This document shows positions 1-7,582 of a stretch of DNA of 64,000 nt, piece after piece. The stretch is from CALMKX01 sp036274895 (GTDB taxonomy: Bacteria > Acidobacteriota > Thermoanaerobaculia > Multivoradales > SZUA-115). A program made the translations under genes and the position numbers. Below the pieces are notes generated by a model. It saw only the letters and a list, made by a program, of their open reading frames with translations, did no database searches and was not told where the DNA came from. Numbering within the stretch: the stretch's first letter is position 1; each line of letters begins with the position of its first letter. Location of the stretch: the NCBI GenBank assembly GCA_036274895.1, contig DASUEU010000056.1, positions 16,031 through 80,030 of the forward strand, written 5' to 3'.

Positions 1-441
1 CCAGAGTCGCACGCCGAGTACGGGTAGGCGAACTCCATCCGCCACCCTTTGACAACCGCGCAGCACTTCGACTGCGAAAGCCACAGCGCGCTGATTGGTC
101 CACGTGAATCTCTCCGGCGTAGCTACTACAGCCTCATTCCGGCAATTCACTAGCAGAAGTGTAGGAGCAAGCACTGTGACCGCGTGGTCATCTCGAGCTA
201 GAGGATCCTGATATCGCACCGCCAGCCAGTAGCCATGGATTCCGGCACTCGATACGTCAGGTTGGATGTCAAAACTCAAGCCTAGAAACGAAGCGCCGCC
301 AGGGCCACTTGCCTCGAAGACAGTGCGTCCCAACGACGACCTCTGTGTGGGTGGTTCGGCGGCGAGCTGGAGAGGAGCGCTGAGCGCCCCCCATAGCACA
401 CTAGACACGACGAGAGCTTGCAGCGCTCGCTCGCCTCTCAT
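1..441 (-). CDS. Partial secreted hypothetical protein
   Basis: An open frame runs from an ATG at 441 leftward to the window edge without a stop, so the 3' end is missing. The N-terminus (MRGERALQALVVSSVLWGAL, then SAPLQLAA) looks like a Sec signal peptide. The rest is beta-rich with no domain I recognise. The start lies only about 20 bp from the IS630 left end, so the insertion probably sits in this gene's promoter or between it and the lipoprotein gene at 1610-2155, which reads the same way. No strong Shine-Dalgarno sequence precedes the ATG. Function unknown. Confidence 0.55.
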   Translation of the reverse strand, partial: MRGERALQALVVSSVLWGALSAPLQLAAEPPTQRSSLGRTVFEASGPGGASFLGLSFDIQPDVSSAGIHGYWLAVRYQDPLARDDHAVTVLAPTLLLVNCRNEAVVATPERFTWTNQRAVAFAVEVLRGCQRVADGVRLPVLGVRLW

Positions 442-460
442 TGCAGCACCCCACAGCCAG

Positions 461-491
461 TGTAATGCCGCATAATTACATTGACTTATCG
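461..491. repeat. IS630 left terminal inverted repeat
   Basis: Pairs with 1579-1609. The outer TGTA and TGCC blocks and the inner 14 bp at 478-491 are conserved; the middle is divergent. Confidence 0.8.
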
Positions 492-514
492 GTGCTATTG
501 TGATCTCATGAGGC

Positions 515-1600
515 ATGCGAAGAGCGCCTCGAATCGAGTTGAGCGAGCCGGACCGGTCGACGTTGACGCGTTGGTCGCGGGGGCGTAGCACGGAAGCGCG
601 GTTGGTGTTGAGAGCCCAGATCGTCCTGCGTGCTGCCGAAGGTCATGAGAACCGGGACATCGCGAAGGAGTTGGGCGTATCGCGCCCCACTGTCGGTGTG
701 TGGCGTCAGCGGTTTGCGGACCAGGGTCTGGCCGGAATCCAGAAGGATGCCCCTCGGACAGGCCGGCCGAGCGCGAAGCGGGAGAGTGTGGAGAAGAGCG
801 TCATCGAGGCAACGACCCAGACGCGTCCCGCCGATGCGACCCAGTGGAGCACTCGAACGCTGGCTCGAGAGCTGGGAGTCAGTGCCTCGATGGTTCAACG
901 CATCTGGAAGGCCAACGGCCTGCAACCCCATCGGGTTAGGGGCTTCAAGCTCAGCAACGACAAGAGGTTCGTCGAGAAGTTGGTAGATGTCGTGGGCTTG
1001 TACCTGAATCCCCCGGAGCACGCTCTGGTTCTCTGCGCCGATGAGAAATCGCAGATTCAGGCCCTGGATCGCACCCAGCCGGGTCTGCCGCTGAAGAAGG
1101 GTCGCTGCGGCACGATGACCCACGACTACAAGCGGCATGGCACCACGACGCTGTTCGTCGCCATCGAGATGGCCGAGGGCAAGGTGATTGCCAGTTGCAT
1201 GCCACGTCATCGGCATCAGGAATGGATCAAGTTCCTCAAGCAGATTGATACTCAGACGCCCCCTGACCTGGAGCTGCACCTGATCCTCGACAACTACTCC
1301 ACCCACAAGCACCCTAAGGTCCAGGCCTGGCGCGAGCGCCATCCCCGATTTCACTTCCATTTCATCCCCACGAGCAGCTCTTGGCTCAACCTGGTTGAGA
1401 GGTTCTTCAACGAGTTGACCCGAAAACAGATCCGCCACGGCACCTTCACCTCTGTCGCTCAGCTTCACGCAGCGATTCTCCGCTACATCGAGCTACACAA
1501 CGCCGACCCGAAGCCGTTCATCTGGACTGCCTGTGCCCAGAGCATCCTCGATAAGGTGGGGCGAGGCCGCCTCGCCCTCGATAAGTCAATGTCTGCGTGA
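515..1600 (+). CDS. IS630-family DDE transposase
   Basis: A 361-residue transposase that cuts and rejoins the element at TA sites. Residues 1-120 form a paired helix-turn-helix region (RDIAKELGVSRPTVGVWRQRF). The DDE catalytic domain follows: ADEKSQIQA holds the first Asp, HLILDNYSTHKH the second, and SSWLNLVERFFNEL the catalytic Glu. Length and motif order match full-length IS630 transposases, with no frameshift. The ATG at 515 gives the usual N-terminus; a nearby upstream ATG at 509 is in another frame. The gene fills the space between the inverted repeats and looks intact and possibly active. Confidence 0.93.
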   Translation: MRRAPRIELSEPDRSTLTRWSRGRSTEARLVLRAQIVLRAAEGHENRDIAKELGVSRPTVGVWRQRFADQGLAGIQKDAPRTGRPSAKRESVEKSVIEATTQTRPADATQWSTRTLARELGVSASMVQRIWKANGLQPHRVRGFKLSNDKRFVEKLVDVVGLYLNPPEHALVLCADEKSQIQALDRTQPGLPLKKGRCGTMTHDYKRHGTTTLFVAIEMAEGKVIASCMPRHRHQEWIKFLKQIDTQTPPDLELHLILDNYSTHKHPKVQAWRERHPRFHFHFIPTSSSWLNLVERFFNELTRKQIRHGTFTSVAQLHAAILRYIELHNADPKPFIWTACAQSILDKVGRGRLALDKSMSA

Positions 1601-1609
1601 GGCACTACA
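1579..1609. repeat. IS630 right terminal inverted repeat
   Basis: Inverted copy of 461-491. It overlaps the last seven codons and the stop codon of the transposase gene, as is common in compact IS630 elements. Confidence 0.8.
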
Positions 1610-2155
1610 CTAGTGGCAGTACTCAAAGGCCCTCTCCAACTCGGTTGCGCTGAAGTGGTAACCCCTCACGAGTTCCCGGGCTAAATCCATCGCCGCACCG
1701 TTACAATCCAAATCACAATAGATGGCGATGCTGCTCAGCAAGGCATACGGCGCCATTTCATCACTCAATGGTACAAGTGAAAGATAGGCAGAGTAGAAGC
1801 GAAGAGCTAGGTAGGCCTTCTCACGATCTCTGGTTTCAAAATACTCCTTCCTCATTGCGACTGCTACCTCAGAGAGGTTGGTAGCCAGCTCGAGCAGTTC
1901 TGTGTAGGTCTCGCGGGGCTGCGCGAGTCTCCGCCTCAATGCCTCACTCTCATAACTCGCTATCGGGCATTCGCAAGGGTCAAAGTCGGCCTGGCAGGAG
2001 CCACTGAGATCAGGCAGCTCGGAGCGAAGGTCTGGGGCAGGAGGCGAAAAGTGCGTGTGAGGTATTTCCGGCTCTTCGCTGCCTGAACAGGCGAGGCCCA
2101 GGAGTGCCAATATAATGGTCCCCAGTACTTTGCGGTCAAGGAAACTAGCCTTCAT
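1610..2155 (-). CDS. Lipoprotein of unknown function
   Basis: A 181-residue protein with a lipoprotein signal: a basic start (MKASFLDRK), a hydrophobic run and the lipobox LGLAC. The mature part is Cys-rich near the start (CQADFDPCEC) and then alpha-helical. No family recognised. It is the last gene of a three-gene minus-strand operon, and its ATG lies inside the end of the trypsin-like gene (11-bp overlap). Its TAG stop, at 1610-1612, lies at the IS630 right end, so the C-terminus may have been cut by the insertion. Confidence 0.6.
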   Translation of the reverse strand: MKASFLDRKVLGTIILALLGLACSGSEEPEIPHTHFSPPAPDLRSELPDLSGSCQADFDPCECPIASYESEALRRRLAQPRETYTELLELATNLSEVAVAMRKEYFETRDREKAYLALRFYSAYLSLVPLSDEMAPYALLSSIAIYCDLDCNGAAMDLARELVRGYHFSATELERAFEYCH

Positions 2156-3026
2156 TCAACCCAGTGCTCCTCGCCGCTACAGAGTCGAGGAACTCTGCGA
2201 TCGCAGTGGCTGCTACGCCATAGGAGTAGCCTCCCCACTGACCGTTTGTGATTGGAGCTCCGAGAATCACTCCGACGAGGGAGCCTTCCGAGTCCAGGAT
2301 CGGCCCGCCGCTGTACCCAGGGAAGATCTGTTGTGAAATAGTGATGGAATTCTTGCTCCACTGAGCAGACCGCGCTAGCCGAGTAAGCGCAGGGTCGGCG
2401 ACCACAGATCGCCCTCTAATTAGCCCCACCTCGAAGTCGAGCGGCGCAGCTGCGGCCCGTATGCCAAGGGAGTAAAGAACCTCGCCCTCGCGCAGAGGCG
2501 GTTCAGTCCGGAGCTGTAGCCCGGTCTGGCTCGGAAGTGCTCTGGGGTTTGCCTGGAGGAGCGCCAAGTCTGCTGACTCGTCGGTAGCTAGGAGATCTAC
2601 CGGAACATAGCCCGACGAAAAAGCCGTCAGTATGGTGATCCGGGGTTCCGCGAGATCGATGCCTCGGTCGCCGCCGAGCAAGTGCTGAGCGGTCAGTATC
2701 CAGCCATTGCCTGCAAGGAGGACCCCACTCCCGTAATCGTAGGTGTATACGATAGACTGCGGTGTTGTTGGGTCGATATACATACCGCTGATCGCTCGCA
2801 CTCGAACGACGCTGCGGCTCAGCTCAGCGCAGGTCTGCAGCGGCGAAGCGGGAGCGCTGGGAGCTGCAGTGGCGTCACCTGCTATGTCGAGCGGTGCAGT
2901 ACTCTTCTCTCCTAGCGGAACTCCGGCCTTTCCACCTCCCGGTTCGGCACCTCGTTGGTGCGGGCACTCTTTACCCGCCGCAATTACTACAAGCAGACAG
3001 CCGAGGACTAGGCGGCTCCGGTGCAT
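2145..3026 (-). CDS. Trypsin-like (S1C) serine peptidase, exported
   Basis: A secreted or envelope serine protease of the HtrA-like chymotrypsin fold. The triad is visible: His in ILTAQHLLGG, Asp in ESADLALLQ, and Ser in FPGYSGGPILD. The hydrophobic N-terminus (MHRSRLVLGCLLVVIAAG) is an export signal. I place the start at the ATG at 3026, one base after the TGA of the upstream lipoprotein gene (coupling); a TTG at 3047 would extend it by 7 residues. No PDZ domain is visible. Its neighbours are two lipoproteins, so all three probably act at the envelope. Substrate unknown. Confidence 0.8.
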   Translation of the reverse strand: MHRSRLVLGCLLVVIAAGKECPHQRGAEPGGGKAGVPLGEKSTAPLDIAGDATAAPSAPASPLQTCAELSRSVVRVRAISGMYIDPTTPQSIVYTYDYGSGVLLAGNGWILTAQHLLGGDRGIDLAEPRITILTAFSSGYVPVDLLATDESADLALLQANPRALPSQTGLQLRTEPPLREGEVLYSLGIRAAAAPLDFEVGLIRGRSVVADPALTRLARSAQWSKNSITISQQIFPGYSGGPILDSEGSLVGVILGAPITNGQWGGYSYGVAATAIAEFLDSVAARSTGLNEG

Positions 3027-3027
3027 T

Positions 3028-3486
3028 TCACTGCGCGGCGGCTTCAAGTTCTTCGCGAGCCTGCCGCACGAGCCTTAGAACCTCGTCGATCTTCGGAGCA
3101 GCACCGCCGTGCTGCTGGAGCAGCTCAATGCGGTTGAGATCCTCAGCTGCTTTGTCGATCTCGTCACAGTGATCCAAGATTACCTTTCGTCGACTTGCTT
3201 GCTCAGCGAGAGGCACATATCCAGCTGCTTGAGCGGCTGCCGTTCGCCACTCGTTGAGTCGGCTCCTTAAAGCGTTGGCCTGCCGACCGAGATCCTCGAG
3301 CCGGTCCCGGACGATCCTCTCTCCGGCGCCTGCATAAGGGGTGAGACTGGGGCCAGGGGCCTGGCTTGGCGGCTTGGGGGGTGGCAGCGGTTCAGGGTGG
3401 CGGCGGCTTGTGCTGTCGGCACGGTTTGCGCAGCCCACAGAGGAGAGGAGCAGGGTGACAAGGCATGAGACGACTGTCAGCCGCAT
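3028..3486 (-). CDS. Helical lipoprotein of unknown function
   Basis: A 152-residue protein with a lipobox (LLLSSVGCAN), a Pro-rich linker and a Glu/Arg/Ala-rich helical, probably coiled-coil, C-terminal half. The ATG at 3486 is preceded by a strong AGGAGG at 6-bp spacing. The longer open frame upstream lacks a ribosome site and is rejected. It is the first gene of the operon with the trypsin-like peptidase (1-nt gap) and the second lipoprotein. It could be a partner or regulator of the peptidase, but that is inference. Confidence 0.6.
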   Translation of the reverse strand: MRLTVVSCLVTLLLSSVGCANRADSTSRRHPEPLPPPKPPSQAPGPSLTPYAGAGERIVRDRLEDLGRQANALRSRLNEWRTAAAQAAGYVPLAEQASRRKVILDHCDEIDKAAEDLNRIELLQQHGGAAPKIDEVLRLVRQAREELEAAAQ

Positions 3487-3916
3487 GAGAGCCTCCTTCC
3501 TGGCTTGTCGGATCGGAATGAGAGAGTACCCCAGGATGTGGCACAGTTTCAAGACTGCGCTAGGACTTCCCAGCTCACACGAGGCCAAGCGAAACTGCGC
3601 GAGGACTCCCCGGGAGCGCACGAGGCCAAGCCAAGTAAGCTCGGGGGCTCGGCCCATCCTCGGCTGGAGGACGCCAGTGACTTGGATGGCCCGGTGCGCG
3701 ACCTGTGCCTTCCCGCCACTTAGCCTGGTGGCCGAGGTCCGGTCGGTCCTAGCGGCCTGCACCGACCGGACCTGCCCCGACAGCTGGGAGAGATTCGTGC
3801 AAGACAGTGGATTGCCATTCCCCGCAGCTAGCATGCTGAGCCCCCAAAGGGGCGAGCCAATCCGACGTGCAACTCGTGTTGACAGAAGTGCTGCGATTCG
3901 GGCCCTGCAGTGCAGC
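3487..3916. other. Intergenic region with a perfect hairpin
   Basis: About 430 bp separating the lipoprotein operon from hepT, both on the minus strand. I find no convincing gene. It holds a short imperfect direct repeat (CACGAGGCCAAGC near 3577 and 3621) and the 39-bp hairpin listed separately. The promoter for the lipoprotein operon should lie here but I cannot identify it. Confidence 0.5.
3735..3773. terminator. Hairpin with 13-bp perfect stem
   Basis: AGGTCCGGTCGGT (3735-3747) and its exact reverse complement at 3761-3773 flank a 13-base loop. There is no T-run, so it is not a standard intrinsic terminator on either strand. It sits downstream of hepT and upstream of the lipoprotein operon and could be a factor-assisted terminator or a protein-binding site. 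Confidence 0.45.
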
Positions 3917-4336
3917 TCAACCCCCCGCCGCCCCCGCCACCGCCGCCAGGAACTCCCGCAGCGCCTGCACTCCGAGGGGATATTCGGCGTGGAGGCGGGC
4001 GGCGTCTACGGTGCCGTAGCCGTGGGCGATGCGATTGCGCAGAGCGGTGGCGGCGCGGAGGGCCTGGGCGAGCTCGGGTTCGATCTGGCCCTTGTCCCTC
4101 AGAATGTCGAAGGCAGTGCCGGAATCCGGGGGTGTCCCCCAGTCGGCGTCCACCACCCAGTGCAGGGCGAGGTCGATGCAGTCCTGGATCGCCAGCTGCA
4201 AGTAGAAGCTCGCGAGGTCCCGCTCCTTCACATCAGCCAGGAACTCCGCCAGCGGGCGCCCGAAGATCTCATCCGTGGCTGCGAGGCGGGTGCGGGCGGC
4301 GGTGACCTTCTGAGCCACCACTTCAGGCTTGACCAC
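3917..4336 (-). CDS. hepT: HepT-like HEPN toxin (DUF86)
   Basis: A 139-residue helical protein of the HEPN/DUF86 family, the RNase-like toxin of the type VII MNT/HEPN toxin-antitoxin system. The RX4-6H active-site motif is visible near the C-terminus as RNRIAHGY. Family knowledge: the partner MntA transfers AMP to the Tyr of this motif and neutralises the toxin. The gene overlaps mntA by 14 bp, showing coupled translation. Confidence 0.87.
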   Translation of the reverse strand: MVKPEVVAQKVTAARTRLAATDEIFGRPLAEFLADVKERDLASFYLQLAIQDCIDLALHWVVDADWGTPPDSGTAFDILRDKGQIEPELAQALRAATALRNRIAHGYGTVDAARLHAEYPLGVQALREFLAAVAGAAGG

Positions 4337-4730
4337 GCGCCACCTCCTCCCGCAGCCTCGCCAGGCTCACCTCGTTGAGCCAGCGGGCGGTGGGTTCCCA
4401 GTCCCACCAGTCGGTCAGGGCCTGCACCTTGAAGTAGTACCAGGCGTCCGGATCGCGCTCGTAGAGCAGCTTGCCGTCCCTCGTGATCTCGAAGCGCAGC
4501 AGGGGTGGTGCCTTGGCGAGATCCACCAGGTCCACGTCCCGGCGCAGGGTACTGCCGAGGGCGCCGGTCAGGTGCCAGAGGGTCTCGGGGTGCTCGCCGT
4601 CGAGCAGCACACCGATGTCCACGTCGCTCCCGGGTCGGGTCTTGCCCCGGGCCGTGGACCCGAAGAGCACGGCCAGCTTGACCTCTGGACGGGCCGCCAG
4701 GATCTCTTTCACCGCGTCGGGAAGCACCAC
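4323..4730 (-). CDS. mntA: MntA-like minimal nucleotidyltransferase antitoxin
   Basis: A small polymerase-beta-fold nucleotidyltransferase (about 135 residues) that acts as antitoxin to HepT. The signature GSTARGKTRPGSDVDIGV carries the GS loop and the DxD metal ligands. I chose the GTG at 4730 (GTG at 4727 is equally possible) because it gives a normal family N-terminus (VLPDAVKEILAARPE). The open frame extends far upstream only because it is antisense to the methyltransferase gene. It is the first gene of the pair, with hepT following in overlap. Confidence 0.83.
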   Translation of the reverse strand: MVLPDAVKEILAARPEVKLAVLFGSTARGKTRPGSDVDIGVLLDGEHPETLWHLTGALGSTLRRDVDLVDLAKAPPLLRFEITRDGKLLYERDPDAWYYFKVQALTDWWDWEPTARWLNEVSLARLREEVARGQA

Positions 4731-4949
4731 GGCAGTGTAGCACCCGGCTCCCGGGCTCTGGGGGAGAAGCTCTTGCGCCTGCTGGCCACCCGCTTCGGCC
4801 TTGGCACAGCCGCGCCATGAGAAGGCGGTGTAGTCTTCCCGAGACCACAGACCCAGCAGGAGGTTCTGCCTGGCTACCACGCTTTGCCACAGACTGATCA
4901 CTCCACGACGACAGGTCGCCAAGACGGCTTTGCGCTGGAGGGATGCACG

Positions 4950-5795
4950 GTGAGTCCTTCCCGGAACAGCTCGACGGATCAGGGCAGACTCTGGAATGGC
5001 GTTGGCGGACAGGGCTGGGTCGAGGCCCAGGACTTGCTCGACCTGACCTACAAACCGATGGAAGTGCTGTTGGTCGATGCCGTCTCGGAGGCATCGGCGA
5101 GGCGCGTAGTGGACGTCGGCTGTGGGACGGGCGCCACAACCGTCGCCGTGGCGCGCCGCCTGGGTGCGGATGGCAGCTGCCTCGGGATCGATCTCTCGGA
5201 GGCGATGATCGACGCCGCGCGCGCCCGCGCCGAACGGGACGGAGTGTCGGCAACCTTCCTCTGCTCCGACGCGCAAACACACGTCTTCGAGGCAGCTACC
5301 GTCGACATGATCATCTCGCGCTTCGGCGTCATGTTCTTCGACGATCCGATCCAGGCCTTCGCGAACTTGCGTGGCACCGCTGCCAACGGCGCCGAGCTCC
5401 GCTGCATCGTTTGGCGCAGCCCTGCGGACAATCCCTTCATGACCGCAGCCGAGCGAGCCGCCGAGCCGTTCCTGCCGGGCGTCTCCAAACGGGATCTGAA
5501 CGAGCCCGGCCAGTTTGGGTTTGCAGACCCCGCCCGGGTTCGGGAGATTCTGACCGAGAGCGGATGGCGCAGAGTCGAAATTGCGCCGATCGATGTGCCC
5601 TGCGCCTTTCCCGCGTCGGGATTGGAGCTCTACGTGAGCCGTCTGGGACCGGTGGGCCGGGCGCTGCAGACCACGGACGACCGGACCCGCGACCAAGTCC
5701 TCGAAGTAGTCCGACCCGCCTTTGATCCCTACTTACGCGGCGCCGAAATCCGATTCACCGCCGCCTGCTGGATGATCGGTGCGCGTTCCTGCTGA
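4950..5795 (+). CDS. Class I SAM-dependent methyltransferase
   Basis: A cytosolic methyltransferase of about 281 residues with motif I VVDVGCGTGATT, an acidic residue for SAM ribose binding in GIDLSEAM, and a motif IV region near DMIISRFGVMFF. I chose GTG at 4950 because GGAGGG lies 7 bp upstream; an ATG at 4884 would add 22 weak residues. Substrate unknown. It is transcribed alone or with the hydrolase 48 bp downstream. Confidence 0.75.
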   Translation: MSPSRNSSTDQGRLWNGVGGQGWVEAQDLLDLTYKPMEVLLVDAVSEASARRVVDVGCGTGATTVAVARRLGADGSCLGIDLSEAMIDAARARAERDGVSATFLCSDAQTHVFEAATVDMIISRFGVMFFDDPIQAFANLRGTAANGAELRCIVWRSPADNPFMTAAERAAEPFLPGVSKRDLNEPGQFGFADPARVREILTESGWRRVEIAPIDVPCAFPASGLELYVSRLGPVGRALQTTDDRTRDQVLEVVRPAFDPYLRGAEIRFTAACWMIGARSC

Positions 5796-5843
5796 TGCTG
5801 TTCGACACCGACGCTCCGGGTCGTCCCATCGAAGGTGGTACCT

Positions 5844-6653
5844 GTGAAGCTCGAGTCCGGTAAGTTCCTCGACCGGGTTCCTTACGCGCGCGTCGGCGCG
5901 AAGCCCGATCCGATCCTCGTGCTCGCCGGCGGACAGGCGTTCGTGCAGCGCCCCACCCGCGAGCGCATGGAACGCGATGCCGGCCGCGTGGCGCGCCTGC
6001 TTCCTACGGGCAGGAGCTTCCTCCTCCTCGGCTACGATCCGGCGCTGCCCGGGGGCGACAGCCTCGATGGAATCGTCGCAGATATCGTGGCCATCACCCG
6101 GGAGATCGGTGCTCCCCGGCAACTCGTCGGCATCTCCTACGGCGGCGTGATCGCGCTGCGGCTGGCGGCCCAGCACCCAGACCTCGTCTCGGCGCTCGCG
6201 CTGCTCGCCAGCGCGCACGACTTCTCGGCCGAGGGGAAGAGGCGCATCGAGCGGCAGATCGACTGTGCGTCGCGGGGCGACCTCGCCGCGCTCGTCGAGG
6301 GCTACGCCAGCGTGTTCCGCCGGCCGTGGCTCAACGGGCTGCTCCGGGTACGCCTGCGGGCTCGGCGCGGTCGGCTGTCCGAGACGATGAACTCTCCACC
6401 CACCATCATCCGTGGCCTCCGGGCGATCCTCGACCCACGCCTCGCCGACACCACCCGCCTCGCACGAGTCACCGCCCGCACGCTCATCCTCGGTGGCTCA
6501 CGAGACCAGTTCTTCGGCGACGGCATGCTCGAACGAACCGCAGCCGCGTTGCCGAACGCGTCGCTCGCGCTGTTTCCCGGTGAAACGCACATGCTTCCGG
6601 TGGAGCGAGCACGGGCCGTGGCAGCGCGGCTGCGGGCGTTCCTCCGGGACTAG
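5844..6653 (+). CDS. Alpha/beta hydrolase
   Basis: An alpha/beta-hydrolase of roughly 270 residues. The nucleophile elbow is GISYGG, the acid is probably Asp in GGSRDQFFG, and the catalytic His is in GETHML near the C-terminus. GTG at 5844 has a purine-rich GAAGGTGG upstream at sensible spacing; GTG at 5835 in the same frame is the alternative. There is no signal peptide, so it is cytosolic. It lies just after the methyltransferase. The reaction cannot be named from sequence. Confidence 0.75.
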   Translation: MKLESGKFLDRVPYARVGAKPDPILVLAGGQAFVQRPTRERMERDAGRVARLLPTGRSFLLLGYDPALPGGDSLDGIVADIVAITREIGAPRQLVGISYGGVIALRLAAQHPDLVSALALLASAHDFSAEGKRRIERQIDCASRGDLAALVEGYASVFRRPWLNGLLRVRLRARRGRLSETMNSPPTIIRGLRAILDPRLADTTRLARVTARTLILGGSRDQFFGDGMLERTAAALPNASLALFPGETHMLPVERARAVAARLRAFLRD

Positions 6654-6671
6654 GCGCTGACGGAGCCTGCC

Positions 6672-6773
6672 ATGCCACCGCCGCAGGTCACCATCCGACT
6701 TCTCGGCCCGGACGACGTTGCCGTCCTCGACCACGTGGACGAGAACGTGTTCGACCACGCGGTCCAGAAGTGA
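6672..6773 (+). pseudogene. Truncated GNAT acetyltransferase N-terminus
   Basis: An ATG followed by 33 codons reads MPPPQVTIRLLGPDD and then VFDHAV, which resembles the first strand and helix of GNAT N-acetyltransferases of the aminoglycoside-acetyltransferase type. It stops at TGA (6771) where the family normally continues for over 100 residues, and no remainder follows in any frame. CGGAG lies 7 bp upstream of the ATG. It is probably the remnant of a deletion, with the breakpoint near 6770. Confidence 0.5.
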
Positions 6774-6779
6774 GCCCGC

Positions 6780-6974
6780 TCAGCGCACTGGGTCTTCGCC
6801 GTCCGGGGGCGGGTCACCGCCGGCATCGCACCGCTCGATCTCGGTCGCGACCGTCCGGTTGAGCAACCGGCCCATCTCCTCGATCTGGTCGAGGCGGACC
6901 GGTACGCCGGACAGGGAGCCCAACTCCAGGATCAGGTAAACCAATGCCGTCGCGAGCTTGCTCTTTCGCACCAT
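6780..6974 (-). CDS. Small hypothetical protein
   Basis: A 64-residue protein starting MVRKSKLATALVYLILELG, with one amphipathic or membrane-leaning helix and an acidic Pro-rich tail (PPPDGEDPVR). A strong GGAGGAG lies just before the ATG at 6974, which is why I prefer it to the longer frame above. No family recognised. Confidence 0.5.
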   Translation of the reverse strand: MVRKSKLATALVYLILELGSLSGVPVRLDQIEEMGRLLNRTVATEIERCDAGGDPPPDGEDPVR

Positions 6975-7225
6975 CTCTCCTCCTTGGGGGTCCTGGACAC
7001 CTGGGGGGAAAGACCGTGCGCGGGAGGCCCGCGATCCAATGGCGAGGAAATACTCTCTGCCGACCGAAGGCAACACGGCTCCTCGGCCGTCGTCTCGGCC
7101 CTGGCGGGCGGAGGCATCAGTACGCAGCCACCCTCTGGCAAGGCGGGCATCGCACTCGCCGCTCCCAGTCCCGCCACGGAAAGCAGAACCAGCGCGACGA
7201 GCAGGAATGCAGTGACTCTGCGCAT
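6932..7225 (-). CDS. Possible small secreted protein
   Basis: A 97-residue frame from ATG at 7225 begins with a good signal peptide (MRRVTAFLLVALVLLSVAGL, then GAASA) and has a few Cys residues (GGCVL, EPCCL). There is no clear ribosome site, and its tail overlaps the Shine-Dalgarno region and first codons of the small gene at 6780-6974. It may be real or a decayed cupredoxin-like fragment. Confidence 0.35.
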   Translation of the reverse strand: MRRVTAFLLVALVLLSVAGLGAASAMPALPEGGCVLMPPPARAETTAEEPCCLRSAESISSPLDRGPPAHGLSPQVSRTPKEERWCERASSRRHWFT

Positions 7226-7582
7226 CAGGCGACAGCCTAACATCCACCGCTCCCGCACCAAGACACGGTGCATTGGAGCGGTCCTCGGAAGGCGGTCTGG
7301 GTGGGGTGAGGGCTGTGCCACCCTGCCCCACCCGCTCGGAGCCGAAGCCGCCGCCCGGCGTTGAGCTGGTAGCCGCCCAGGGGGCGGAGTGCTAGACTCG
7401 CCCCACCGTGCAACTGCTAAGTAGCGGAAACGTGGCCGGGGGCCCCGGGCGCGCAGGGTGGATTGCTGCGCGCCCCCGGCGGGCAGGGCTCTCGACGCCA
7501 TCCCCAGCCACAGGCGGACATCGCAGTGACGCCTCCGGGTCGGGGCGGTGTATTCATTCCAATCTTTCTGCAAGGAGACCTC
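7226..7582. other. Intergenic region upstream of the 747-residue exported protein
   Basis: About 357 bp between divergent genes. It must hold the promoter for the gene at 7583, but I see no clear -35/-10 pair. AAGGAG at 7572-7577 is the ribosome site of the next gene. Short open frames here lack coding character. Confidence 0.4.

Larger units (their letters stand above)
461..1609. mobile_element. IS630-family insertion sequence, complete
   Basis: A 1149-bp element with one transposase gene and 31-bp imperfect terminal inverted repeats. Both ends start TGTA(A/G)TGCC, and their inner 14 bp (ACATTGACTTATCG) match perfectly as an inverted repeat. The match extends two more bases outward (AG), so the true ends may be 459 and 1611. 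IS630 elements normally duplicate a TA. TA is visible on the right at 1611-1612 but the left side has CA, so the duplication is not intact or the end is off by a base or two. Confidence 0.85.

Noticed and set aside
266..475. Plus-strand 69-codon ORF
   Set aside because: The minus strand has a better frame with a signal peptide over the same bases.
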